A DNA stretch of 64,000 nucleotides from Pleurostoma richardsiae (taxonomy: Eukaryota > Ascomycota > Sordariomycetes > Calosphaeriales > Pleurostomataceae), in NCBI GenBank assembly GCA_030052745.1, contig JANBVO010000034.1, positions 186,001 through 250,000 on the forward strand, in the 5' to 3' direction. A program made the translations under genes and the position numbers. Shown here piece by piece: positions 33,761-44,875 of the stretch (positions are counted from its first letter, which is position 1; every line of letters starts with the position of its first letter). Below the pieces are notes generated by a model. That model was not told the origin of the DNA. It did not search any database and saw nothing but the letters and a program-made list of their open reading frames with translations.

Positions 33761-34963
33761 ATGATTCCGCCGTCTCATCTGCAGTCATCCGGAGACGTCG
33801 ACTGTGTCGCGCGGGAGCGCAAGGAGGAACTGCTGTGTCGCTCAGGAGTTCAGAAGGAGAACCTCGAGTCCCAGTCGAACAGCACGATGCATGACCAGGC
33901 GCAGTCGACTCTCTTCTCCAAGCTACCGCCAGAGGTCCGCTTGAACATCTATCAGCAGCTGTGCCTGAGCGCCGGGTGTACCCAGCATGTCTACAAAGCT
34001 GGCAACTCCCCTGCTGCTCTGCTGAGCCACATCACCTGCATCACTGACCCTGACACCAAAGATATCCGCGCCGAGGAGGTCGCAAATTTCTGCCGTAGCA
34101 CCGATCCCGCAAACGACGTCCAAGATGACGACGATAACGGTGATTGTGGTGACGGCGACAACATCGATGATTGGGTCGCCCGCATTTTCTCTAACTGGTG
34201 CAACCACTACCGCTGCGAGGAGCATCCGTCGCTACCCACCGCCAAGGTCCCGGGAATCACGTCCGAGCTTCGCTCGAATGAACCTCGCTTCAGCCCTTTC
34301 CTTGGCGTGATGCTCGCCTGCAAGCGTACGGCGGCAGAGGCGCGAGACGTCATCTACAGCTCGCTTACCTTCTCCTTCATTGGCCCAGTCGCCATGCAGC
34401 GCTTCCTTGACACTGTCCCCAGCCGCTCGCTTTCCCGCATCAGGGCCGCGCACCTCATCTGGCGGGCGCCCACGGAAGCTTACTCTTACGATGTCAATGT
34501 CGATGGCACGGATCCAGAAGATGCTCCGGCGCTAGATGCGTGGCGTGGCCTGTGGAGGACAACTCGCCAGCACCTCCCTGCACTGAAGGAGATGCGCCTT
34601 TGGGCATATCCCGTCTATGCGTGTTTTCCGACGCCGAAGCCCATGTGGTTTGAGCCGCTCGTGGCGTTGGTGCAAGACGAGGACTACGAGCTGGACACCT
34701 TTACGGTGCAGCTCGTCTGGAATTGGGATTCCCATGAGACCTTGGGCGTGGTTCCTCCTTTCCTGGCCGCAGCACCGTTCACTGTCGGCTGCGAGGCGCC
34801 GCTCTGCTGGGAAGCATCGACCTGGCAGGATCTGTGGACGCGGGCCACGGCAGCAAGGGCTGAGGCAGCAAGGATCGGGCTCAGCAGCCGGGAGCGACGG
34901 AGGCGTGAAAAACGGAGGAGGGATGCATGGATCGGCTTCTCGCTCCTGGCGAGAGACGATTAG
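33761..34963 (+). CDS. F-box-like LPxEIR family protein, copy B
   Basis: Single-exon gene for 400 residues. The ATG at 33761 is the first ATG; the open frame extends 51 nt further to a non-ATG codon. The F-box-like helix is FSKLPPEVRLNIYQQL at about residue 50, and the second block is MLACKRTAAEARDVIYSSLTF. A strongly acidic insertion (DDDDNGDCGDGDN) sits between them. The C-terminal tail is basic (RERRRREKRRR). The order of blocks matches copy A and copy C, so the three are paralogues, although identity is low. Function is unknown; the SCF-adaptor role is inferred from the motif only. Confidence 0.8.
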   Translation: MIPPSHLQSSGDVDCVARERKEELLCRSGVQKENLESQSNSTMHDQAQSTLFSKLPPEVRLNIYQQLCLSAGCTQHVYKAGNSPAALLSHITCITDPDTKDIRAEEVANFCRSTDPANDVQDDDDNGDCGDGDNIDDWVARIFSNWCNHYRCEEHPSLPTAKVPGITSELRSNEPRFSPFLGVMLACKRTAAEARDVIYSSLTFSFIGPVAMQRFLDTVPSRSLSRIRAAHLIWRAPTEAYSYDVNVDGTDPEDAPALDAWRGLWRTTRQHLPALKEMRLWAYPVYACFPTPKPMWFEPLVALVQDEDYELDTFTVQLVWNWDSHETLGVVPPFLAAAPFTVGCEAPLCWEASTWQDLWTRATAARAEAARIGLSSRERRRREKRRRDAWIGFSLLARDD

Positions 34964-35881
34964 GTTGTCCACCTGGCACTAGTATGCCCAGTCATGTGCC
35001 CACTCAGTCGTGGTTTCGGATGACAGGGTTAATACCGGCAGATATCTACGATTGATGATTCAATGCTCTCGGGCCCCGACGGTGACGGCAAGATTTGATG
35101 TCAAGAAGTGCTCGTGCTCGTTGTTCTCTTCATGCCCTCTGTCGACCGCAAGTTCCTTGGGTGTCTACCTTGCCTAAGGCATCCAGCGCTGCTGATTCGC
35201 AAAGTGCACATGGAGAGACCGAGGGCGGAACGCACCTTCCGTTATCAAGAGAAGGCCGTGTGTAGCGCCTGCCATGTCTGGAGAGTGCAATGCTCGACGA
35301 CGGGCTCTGACTGAGGTACCTAGGTACCTACCTTAGGTACTCAGGTAGGTAGGTACCTTGCCTATAGCAAACCGCTGAGGGTACAAATGTCAGTCCAAGA
35401 TACCGGACTCTTGCACGGGGACTCCGGTTTGGCCGATCTGCCCGCATTCAGGTACCTCACCAGGTACTTCACCCATACCGACGGCCCGCTATCACAGGCA
35501 CAGGCAGGCGCACTTTTCCAGGACAGCAAGAGGTCAGATCGCTCTTGCCTTCTCGATATCACGCCTCTCCCAGCATTTTCTCGCCTCGTCCTCTTGCCAG
35601 ATCCCAGACTCCCAGATTACTCCAAGACTCCCGCCTCGTCAGACCTCACCAGAACCCTTGGTAGACAGACAGCATCTCCGATCCGACCACACGCAAAACT
35701 CCTTCTCGACATCCTCTTCTGTGTCGTGTTTGGTATCCAGAACCCCCTGGCCCGCAGCCACGACAGAGCCGTCCCTCAGTCTTCATCTCACACATCTCAC
35801 ACACCAACGCTCCCACTACCCATCGTGTCCCATTGTCTGGGTAGGAATTGCTGCCGTGGCCGTCCTGCAGAGGTCACAGCC
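34964..35881. other. Intergenic region with AGGTA repeats
   Basis: 918 bp between copies B and C. It includes the repeat at 35314-35362. The open frame that runs through 35387-36076 is in the frame of the first exon of copy C, but upstream of 35882 it shows no family features. It probably holds the leader of that gene. Confidence 0.4.
35314..35362 (+). repeat. TACCTAGGTA inverted repeat cluster
   Basis: About 49 bp made of GGTACCTAGGTACC-type palindromes followed by AGGTAGGTAGGTACC. It could form a hairpin. It is the densest copy of the intergenic AGGTA repeat in the 33-37 kb region. Confidence 0.75.
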
Positions 35882-36632
35882 ATGGGGCCAGCCAGACCAC
35901 CCAACACGCGTCTCGGGGGAGGCGAGGTAAGTCGGCTCATGTACAAAAAGGCATCAATCAACCTTCCCGGGCTGAAACACTGCGTAGATATCCTTCCCCT
36001 TCCTCGAACTTCCCGGCGAGATACGCAACAATATCTACCGCCTGGCGCTGGTCAACGGAGACTGCGAGTGTCTTGACCAGATTTACAACCTCGCGCCACC
36101 ACCCCTGCTGCAGACAAACAGAAGAATCCGACAGGAAGCTCTATCCCTTTACTATGGCCTCAACGGGTTCCTCATCATACTACCCAAAGCCGACAACAGC
36201 GTTCGCTGGCGCAGATTTAGCCGCATGATTTCCTGCATGGCTACTGGTGGCAGCCTCGAGTTTGTCACATCTCTCGAATTTGTCTACGAGGTGGTCATCC
36301 ACGGCAAGGACAGCTGGTTTGGGTTTGAGCTTATTGGGGGCAGTCGCCGTGAGACGACGAAACGGGGAAAGCCGGAATGGGAGATCTGGCGCATCGGCGA
36401 AGATGGACTGGACTGGGACGATCGCCGCTTAGTGGAAGCCGCCCACGACGAAGCTCTCAAGCGAGTCTCCTGCCGCTATTTCCGGGATCTGATCGGGAAG
36501 CTCACGCCGGTCAGCCGCATCGTGAAGGTGCTTTTCGAGGTTGCGAAGCACTGCGACCGCGGGAACAAGTACGTCGAGCTGATTTGGGAGTCTTTGTGCT
36601 TGCCTCCCGATGACCTGGATCTAGACTTCTAA
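35882..36632 (+). CDS. F-box-like LPxEIR family protein, copy C
   Basis: Short member of the same family, 229 residues from two exons (35882-35926 and 35988-36632). The second exon opens with ISFPFLELPGEIRNNIYRLAL, which is the F-box-like helix, followed by the block PPPLLQTNRRIRQEALSLYY. The first exon of 15 codons ends GGGE at a strong GTAAGT donor in phase 0. It is the least certain part, and an alternative upstream exon cannot be excluded. The C-terminus ends in an acidic DDLDLDF. It is the third family member within 4.6 kb. No function is known. Confidence 0.72.
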
Positions 36633-37343
36633 TTGCTTATATCACTTGCAATCTGCTAAGACTTGAGATGGAGGCACGGTTATTTTACGCACTTACCTAC
36701 CTAGATACCTACCTGGCTTTGGCTGGCTCGTCGTTGTAAGCACATCATGTGTGCGTATCGCAAAGGAGACAGAAGTCCGCTTGGTTCTTCCACCGTTGCA
36801 CTCTGCTCCCTCCTCCCAGCTCTCTGGTTTCGGCCTCTGAGTGATGCTCACGTACGCCCCAGGTGCCCTGTCAACTATGGCCCATCCGCGCCGTCTTGGA
36901 GAGCTGTGTCGAAGCACAAATGTAGAGTAACTAACTATGATCTTCTATTACTTATGCTCGCGTTGCCAATGGCTCGGAAAAGCGGCAACCAAAGCACGTA
37001 AACGGCACTAGAGGACGCTGGCATGCAGGGCATGGCTCCGATTGCCCTGCGATGTTTATTGCCGGCAGCTATGGCCGAGCCGTTGGCCCACATTATCCAC
37101 ATCGTCGGTGCCCATCGGCCTCACCCGCCGAGCCACTGATGCCGAAGACGGAGCTTCCTTGCTGGGCTCGACCGCAGACTTGTCCGCCGAAATGGACGTC
37201 GTCTCCGATGGCCCCGCTTGTCGACAGTCTCTTCGCCTCCATCGTCGGTTTGCGTGGCGGTCGACTTCCAATGCCGCCGACTGCAGCAACACCCCCTATT
37301 CCTCGCGCGTCCTCCTCCTTCCCAGTGCCCAACAAGGCCCGTC
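36633..37343. promoter_or_regulatory. Promoter region of MCT-like transporter
   Basis: 711 bp between copy C and the transporter. It contains an AGGTA/TACCT repeat cluster at 36690-36716 and a GC-rich leader before 37344. No coding signal is recognised. Confidence 0.4.
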
Positions 37344-38949
37344 ATGAATTCTGATCTGGCGGTTCGTGATGTGGAGAAGAGCGAGGAATCTGCCTCAGGC
37401 GCGTCTCGCTCCTCCACACCTCCGTCTCACGCCAGCGACCCGGGGGATGGGATAGAGGAGTTGTCCACAGATGAGGACGAGCCGGGCCGTGCTCACGGCG
37501 CCACCCGCAATGGGGCTCAGATGGAGAAGCTAGCGATCCGGGCCTCGCAGGACCGGAGGAGCATAGGAGGCACCATACTGGCCCAAGTGGCCTCCCGGAT
37601 GACCACCCGATCGCTCCCTGAGCCCCCGCCGCCCCCCGATGGCGGCCTCAAAGCCTGGACGCAGGTGGCCATGGGCTGGCTCGTCATCTTCACGACCTGG
37701 GGCTATGTCAACTCGTTCGGCACCTGGCAGACGCACTACGTCACGACGCTGTCGCTGCCCCCGTCGACCGTCTCCTGGATAGGCTCGGTTCAGGTGTGGC
37801 TAACCTTCTTCACGGGCGCCTTCTCCGGCCGGCTACTCGACGCGGGCCTGTTCCTGCCGACGTTCATTGTCGGCGCGGTCACGCAGCTGGTGGGTATGTT
37901 CCTCACCAGCCTGGCGACGCGTTACTGGCACCTGATGCTCACGCAGGGGGTCCTGACCGGCCTGGGCGGCGGCATCTTCTTCTGCCCGTCGCTGGCGCTT
38001 ATCCCCACGTACTTCAGCAGCCGCCGGGGCCTCGCTGTCGGCATAGCCACGACAGGCAACGCCGCGGGTGGGCTCATCTACCCGGTCGTGACGCGCCAGC
38101 TGCTGCCCAAGATTGGCTTCGCGTGGACGGCCAGAGTGTTGGCCTTCATCAATCTGGGCTTGCTTGCGCTGGTGGCTGCCTTCATCCGTCCGAGGCTGCC
38201 TCCACGCAAGTCCGGCCCTGTCATCGATTGGTCTGCCTTTCGTGAGCCCGTGTATGTGTCCCTCGTGGCGGGCCTGTTCTTTGTCCTTTGGGCCGTATAT
38301 TATACTTTCTACTACGTGAGTGACAAGCTCTTTCTGTTAGCATCATGCTCGTTATGTGTGCTCCTGTTGTTGCTCCCATGTCTCTCGGACCTATAGATGA
38401 AAACCTGTACCGCCCATACTTAGCCCTGACATGCAACCGCAGATCGCCTCCTATGGCACTGACGCTCTCAACCTCTCGTACAGCGAGGCGTTGAACCTCG
38501 TCGTCATCATCAACGGCGTCGGCTTTCCGGCACGGCTCATCCCGCCCTTCTTCGCCGACCGAATAGGCACTCTCAACACAATGCTGCCCATCACACTCAT
38601 CTTCGCCGTGACCGCATACACGTGGCTGGCAGTGCGCTCGTCGGGGGGATTCTACGCCTTCACCTGCGCCTACGGTTTCGTCAACGGCGCCTTCCAGTGC
38701 ATCCTGCCCACGACGGTGACCAGCGTCACCAAGCGCCTGGACATGGTGGGCACGCGCATGGGCATGGCCTTCAGCATCATCAGCATCGCCGCGCTCACGG
38801 GTCCGCCGCTGGGCGGGGCGCTGCAGAGCGCGGACGGGGGAAGGTTCGCGGGCGCGCAGGTGTGGGCTGCTACATCGACGGCGCTAGGGTTCGGGCTGCT
38901 CACCCTGACGAGGTTTCTCAAGGCAGGCTGGAGGAAGGAGGTCTGTTGA
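37344..38949 (+). CDS. Monocarboxylate transporter-like MFS protein
   Basis: Twelve-helix MFS permease of 492 residues, two exons (37344-38315 and 38443-38949). A hydrophilic N-terminus of about 95 residues precedes the signature PDGGLKAWTQV (from residue 98), which marks the monocarboxylate porter family (MCT, SLC16-like). Other family landmarks are the helix 1 GYVNSFGTWQTHY segment, GIGGG-like TGLGGGIFF in helix 4, and SSRRGLAVGIATTGNAAGG in the loop before helix 5. Fungal members include Mch-type transporters and many cluster-associated exporters, so the substrate (carboxylate, riboflavin or metabolite) is open. The gene is complete with a clear GTGAGT donor and CAG acceptor. Confidence 0.92.
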
Positions 38950-40143
38950 ATGGTTGGATGGGGATGGCACATGAGAAGGACTCGGAATGAGACTAGTATC
39001 ACAAGCGTGCATGACTCTTTTGGGACAGACGATCATTTTCAGATCAGCGTAGTAAATGAGCGTCGGTCATTGTTATAGAGACCATAGGAAAAGAACATAA
39101 TATCGTACTCTTCCCTGAATTTTACCAACGCCTTTCGCCTGTTTACTTAGCAACGAGAAGACTTCAAGAGCCGTATATTAAAGGGCGTGAAAGATACCGC
39201 GTGTGCGGAGCTTCAGACACCTTCAGGTTATGTGACATTCCGCTTTGCCCTTGATTGGCTCATTGCTGAAAGTCGAGTTGCTCAGGACACGGTGAAGCGA
39301 CTTGAGGAGGCAACTAGAAGGGAAGAGACTGGCAAGAACCATCGTCGTATGTTAAGTTATCTTCAGTATCGTCTATCCGGTGACTTTGAATCTGTCCCGG
39401 AAACACTAGATAGAGACTCTAGATTCCTATCAACCTGGCAACACTTGAACCATGTGGTGAGGACTGCACTTAGTCACTCATCAAGTTGAGGGCCACCAGC
39501 AGACGTGAGGCGCATGTGTATTCGGATCTTAACATTAGAGACTTACTCGCAATCTAGATACTGTCAAGTACTGTGTTATTTGATAAGGTTTGTACTGTAC
39601 AAGTCCAAGGTGCTACGCCGAGAATTTCATAATCTTGCTCGATTTGGCTCCGTCCTTCTTGATCGCTCCTTGTAGCCCGTGACTACAAGCAGAAAGAAGG
39701 GAGGAAGGGGGGAAATGACTCGCCACAAGTCGTGCCTCATTGTTAAGGTCCGTTTGGACACAAGTTGCTGCTGTTATGTCACTCTAACGTCTCCTTTCCG
39801 CAGCGTCTATCTCTTCCACAAGCCGGCATAAAAGCAATCACCCGTCTTGCACTAGAGAGCATGTAGATGTACTGTGTTATAGATAGCTAAAGGGATCCAT
39901 TGGTGTTTAGATAGGACAACGGAAATGTTTACGAGTCTAGAAGATACAGAAATGCCTCCCTCTGCCACACAAACCATCCACATGTACTGGTTGGGTGAGA
40001 TCGAACGACTGAAGGGGCTGTAGAGCGCTTCCCGATATAAGCGGCATGACGCGAGGAGAGGTTCCATGATGGAAATGCGAGGGATGAATGTTGCGATCAT
40101 AGGTCATCAATGGACAAAGAAACCGATGCTTGTTCTTGTCAGC
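38950..40143. other. Intergenic region with a coding remnant
   Basis: 1.19 kb between the MCT-like gene and the stop of the UDP-glucose dehydrogenase gene. Apart from the frame at 39151-39489 I see nothing coding. Confidence 0.4.
39151..39489 (+). pseudogene. Unrecognised open frame without ATG, possible gene fragment
   Basis: A 113-codon open frame whose only in-frame ATG is internal (MLSYLQ). The translation looks protein-like, with an amphipathic helical stretch (RVAQDTVKRLEEATRREE) and the end LNHVVRTALSHSSS. No family is recognised. It may be the 3' remnant of a lost gene or a chance frame. It lies in an AT-richer stretch. Confidence 0.25.
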
Positions 40144-42465
40144 TCATCTGCCCTGTCGACCGACGCTCTCAACCCGAATTCCTAGCTTGGCCATCTCCTT
40201 GCCGTCGATGACTCCCTTGCCGTCGAATACCCACTTTGGCTTGCGCATGTGGTAGCTAATCTTGGCCCAGTCCAGCCTCTCCTTGGGTCGGTACTCCTCA
40301 TTCGGGCTGTACCCGCTGTTCTCGAGCCTGCAGTCTGGGCAGTCCGCCGCGCAAGCCGGTTCCGCGTTCAGCCGCCCGAGCGGGTCTGTGGCAACGGCGG
40401 TGTTGAAGCTCGCGTTGCCGTTACCAGCAGGCAGGCTGGTGAGTGTCGCGGTCGAGGCACCGAGGTCGGCTGATCGGACGAGGTATCTATGCAGGGCGAG
40501 AAGATCCGATTCAGTGGGGTCAATGCGTTCAAACGGGCGGGGATCGGCATCGCGTTTTGGCCGGACCGGCCCGTTGGCCGCGGGCGCCTCCTTCAGCATC
40601 TTCCCGGGTAGGGTGGCCTTCTTCTCCAGCCCCTCCGCAGTCAGGCCCGATCCAGGCTTCGTGTTCCTAAACTCGTCGAACTCGGTGGTGATGAGGACGG
40701 CAGAGGCCGTGGCGCACGCTTCGTAGGCGCTCGCGTACACTGCCAGTGGCCCTCCGTCCTCTTTCAGAACGCGACCGCCATTGACACCGCGAAGCAGCGA
40801 CCGGATCTCTTCCCGCATGACTACGGGGTTGCAGCATGGATCGAAGACAGCAACCTCCCTCGGACCTTCCTCAAGGAGTGTCTTGATGATGTCCAGGGCA
40901 GGCGATTCACGCGTGTCGCTCGTGTTCTTCTTGAAGGCGTATCCCAACAGAGCTACTTTCTTGCCCGCCAGCGTGTTGTTCAGGCACTTGACGACTCTCC
41001 TGGTGAACCTGTCGCGGGAGTACTCGTTCATCTTCACAACCTGGCTCCAGTACTCAGCAACTTCGTCTAACCCGAGGCTTTCCGCGAGGTAGACTAGGCT
41101 CAGAATATCCTTCTTGAAGCAACTGCCTCCGAAACCGATCCCCGCCTTCAGGAATTTGTCGCCTATGCGAGGATCACAGCCTATGCTCGAAGCAACTTCG
41201 TCAACGTCGGCACCCGTCCGCTCGCAGACAGCGGCGATCGAGTTGATACTACTGATGCGCTGTGCAAGCATAGAGTTGGCGACTAGCTTGGCCAGTTCAG
41301 AGGACCACACGTTGGTGGTGCGGATGCGGGAGCGCGGGACCCAAGCACCATAAACTGATGCTAGAGCTTCTGCGGCTCGGCGCCCAGAATCAGTCGTGGA
41401 AGAGCCGATGAGGACACGATCTGGGTAAAGCAGGTCGTTCATGGCGGTCCCAGCAGCGAGGAATTCGGGGTTGGAGAGGATCTCAAAGTGCACGCCCGGA
41501 CGATGGACGGCCATCTGAAAGGCTCATTAGCATTGATCAGGGATATCCTCAGGGCGTCCCCACGCGCATACCGTTTCTTGCACTAACTGAGCCGTCCGGC
41601 ACGGGACTGTGCTTTTCTCGACAATGATGGCGCCGGGTCGAGCATGCTGGGCGACCTCTGCGGTCACCGCCTCGAATGCCGTCATATCCGTCGCGCTTCC
41701 TGCTCCCGCGCCGCGATACTTGGTCGGCGTATTGACGGCGATAAGAATAATATCTGCTTCCGAGATACACTTGGAGACGTCCGTGCTAAAAAACAAGTTG
41801 GGCTCTCTGGCAGGCACTACGGTAAAGCGCCCTTGATTCTCCACGCGCTGGCACTGGCTTCCGCACTCCGAGGACGAAGTTGAATCGTCAGAGAGGACGT
41901 CAGGAGTGTCGAGGCCAGAAGGCTCGTTCACAAACGCGCATTCGCGAGAGCCATCGCGAGCTATCCGCACGATGTCCTCGAGCCCAGGCTCGTAGATGGG
42001 CGGATGCCGAGATTTCCAGCGGCGGACCCGGGTGACATCCCTGTCCACGACAGTGACGCGGATGTGTGGATTTTGGAAGGCGATGACTGCGGCAGTCGGT
42101 CCACCTGAGTGTAAAGTTAGTATGGGTGAAAATGACAGGCGCGGCTCATGTCATGGAAGGGTGCAAAGATATAAAACAGCAACCAGCAACAAAATTCACA
42201 TACCAACATATCCAGCCCCGACACAGCAAAGGTTGCGGACAGCAGGAACCCGAGGCTCGCTTTCTACGACCACAGCGGGCACTGCTGGACCCTCGGTGCG
42301 TGACTTGGCATTTGGGGTGGTAGCTTCGTCTTCCATGCCATCGAGGTTATGAGGCCCTAGGATTGGACTGAGCGTGAAACTGCCTTCTGGAGTCGTCGGG
42401 GCAGTCGAGCTATCAGGGAAGACGCTCTCCTCGGAAACGACAGCATAAGGTGAGAGAAGGCTCAT
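40144..42465 (-). CDS. UDP-glucose 6-dehydrogenase, long form
   Basis: Oxidises UDP-glucose twice with NAD+ to UDP-glucuronate. Three exons: 42465-42204, 42104-41572 and 41514-40144, giving 721 residues against about 450-500 for the common enzyme. The Rossmann motif CVGAGYVG is at residues 81-88 after a 75-residue extension. The TPTK segment (NTPTKYRG), the EKSTVPC segment, and FEILSNPEFLAAGTA are all present. The catalytic Cys is in GFGGSCFKKD (about residue 397), and the UDP-binding tail LDWAKISYHMRKPKWVFDG is at the end. Extra length comes from the N-terminus, about 35 residues of Ser/Glu-rich sequence before FSTDVSKC, and about 130 residues between TTEFDEF and LDW. It is divergent from the GT4 gene at 45630. 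It appears catalytically complete. Confidence 0.92.
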
Positions 42466-43148
42466 GGTGGCGGTCGGTCAGCTCGGAAAGGATATAGAAG
42501 GCTCAAAGTGGGATGTAATGCAGATTCAGCTCGCAACAGCAGTGTTACTCCGGAGAAAAGGACAAGAAGATGCGGATGATATCTAGGCAGGGTGTCTGGG
42601 GGAAGGTGTGTGTCCAGACTTTGGTAGCGTGGACAAGAAAGCTATGAGAGAGGAGGATCAGGCTGTCTAGTCATGTACGACACAGCCCGGCTTTCAGGTG
42701 TCGGAGATACCGGTGCGATGGAAGGGCCTTGGCCGTGCTCCGTACGAGGGAATTGTTCTCGTGCCCTCCGTCAGATGCCGATGTGAGAAGGTCTTATCTT
42801 GCGGATGGATAATGACAGAGTGAAGGGGACCACAGGCAGCCTGGCCGGCAGGTCAAACTAGCTCTCAGGTGAGGTGTGCATGCAAGATGACAGAGAAGAG
42901 TGCGCCTGCAGTGCAGCCAACAGGGCACAGTAGACGGGCGAGATATAGGAAAGATACGACGTGAGATATGACCCAAGGACGTGGTCGCGACAAAAGGGAA
43001 CCGTGTGACTGACGCGTTCACTCAGGAGCTTGATGCGAGGGGTCTCATAGCCCATACCAGGGAATAAGACAATCGCGCATCGTTATGGTACCCACAATGT
43101 ATTGGAATGTAGCGGTTGGCAGCGAGTGCAAAGCTCTTCAAGTGTAGT

Positions 43149-43164
43149 TACTCCGTACGGAGTA
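43149..43164 (+). repeat. Perfect 16-bp palindrome TACTCCGTACGGAGTA
   Basis: Both halves match exactly. Partial copies of the same word occur near 21047, 26328, 42737, 43527, 44932 and 56602, all between genes. A dyad binding site (the CGG...CCG-like inner part fits Zn2Cys6 dimers) or a dispersed repeat are both possible. Confidence 0.6.
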
Positions 43165-44840
43165 GTACAGATTACCGAACCGCCCTTAGAAGATGTACCT
43201 CGAGCCAGGGAGGTCTCGGAGAAGCATGGATGTGCCGCCGTCCTTGTGGTTGTGCACCCTTTTGCTTCCAGCCTACCACACGTGTTAGCAGGAGCTTGCC
43301 ATGCATTAGCGGCACACACCAGAATTCAAGTGCACGCCCTCATATACAGACAGACCGGGCGGGTCGACGGGTATCCGCCATCAGAGACACTAGAGGCCGA
43401 TGTTTGCCATCTCTGTGATATGGCATTTTCTGAGGGCGCGAAGCGACGCTGCCAAGAGACGAAGCACTACCACCGCGTCATCATCATGCCATCATGCTCG
43501 CAATCTGCTGAAGTTATCGGAACGTGTACTCCGTGCTCCGTCGTGGACGCATGCGGTGACCGCAGCCCGATTGCCTGAAAGATAAGAACGGAGAAGGGAT
43601 GGTAGTCATTTAGTGTCCCGGCATCTATGCGAAGCACTGGAAATCGCCCTGCTGCAACGACCTGCCCTCCTGTGCTTCTGCAGGGCCGGAGAGGCGGCGA
43701 ACAAAGGGCTCATGGAGGGAGGAACAAGGGGGTGTCACACGGTGGCGCACCCCTCAAGCTTACTCGCAATCCAGCTCTGCACCGAGTCGTGGAGGCAGGG
43801 TCCGCCGTACATCCCCGCCCAGGGGACACCTTCATTCCAGGGAGACATCCCTTCTGTACTGTGAGTAGCCTGAGCCGAGGGAGACCTGTCATCCAGCCCT
43901 GCCAGCCGCACCATGCCCCTTATCGCTCATGGTGATTGGCGGGAGCAAGCGTGTGCAGGAGCTGTGGGCAGCGATTGGCGGCAGATCACTCATTTAGATT
44001 TCCGCCCTTTCCAGATTTAGCGTGCCATGGCTCTGCTGATAAGATCCCAAGCCCGCCAACAAGCCCCTGCCAACTTTGGTGCGACCTGGCAGCATACCCC
44101 AGGCTCTGAGGCGCCTTCACGGATCGGCACTGCTCGTCATCCATCCCGAAACCTTGTCGCCGTACCAGTCGGAGCCCTGCTCCGGTACTTGCGAATCGTA
44201 TCTTCATATTGTCCGTGCAAAGACGCATCTGGTCCAGGGCCGGGCTTATAAGGCTCGAGGTCTGGATAAGGTTTGCTGTGAGGCTCCTTGCTGCACCGAA
44301 GCCCCTTCAGCCAGGGGCCACAGAATCCCGCGGGGGGGAGATGGCTCCACTGATGGCGCTGAAGCACTTTCGGCGATCGTGTAACGGTGCATGTTAAGAG
44401 ACTAACCGGCCCGCCAGTAAGCTTGCAGAGAGCGAAACGTGGTGCCGCTGGCTGCCGAGCAGCGAGGGCGACTGGCTGGATGGCCGACCTGAGATGCTGT
44501 TGAAGGTGGTCAGCGCTGCAACACAACAAAGAGACTTCTCTCTCGGCCACCGCCAATGCGGAGTTTGCAGAGCCGAGATTGGCGATGCTCTGTGTTTCGC
44601 CCGGATCTCTCGAAGCCGCGCGGGCGCACCACGCGCGCCCTACGCACCTCGGGACGAGGGAGTCGGCCGAGAGATTCCTGGTAATCCCGATTTAGAGCAG
44701 CACAGCGACCCCTCAGACGAGACTCGACGCCGTAAAGGAGGGAAATGGATGACTAGATGACTGCATGGCTGCATGACCGCAACGATCCAAGTTATGACGT
44801 CCGCTCGGCAAAGAAAATAGAGCCCGTGCCATGCTGTATA

Positions 44841-44875
44841 GGCAGGCAGGCAGGCAGGCAGGCTGGCTGGCTGGC
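44841..44875 (+). repeat. Tetranucleotide repeat (GGCA)5(GGCT)3
   Basis: Five GGCA units run into three GGCT units, followed by GGC. A simple-sequence repeat in the upstream region of the GT4 gene. Confidence 0.9.

Noticed and set aside
35387-35881. Upstream part of a 229-codon frame as extension of F-box-like copy C
   Set aside because: No family block is present before 35882 and the composition changes; it is probably leader sequence.
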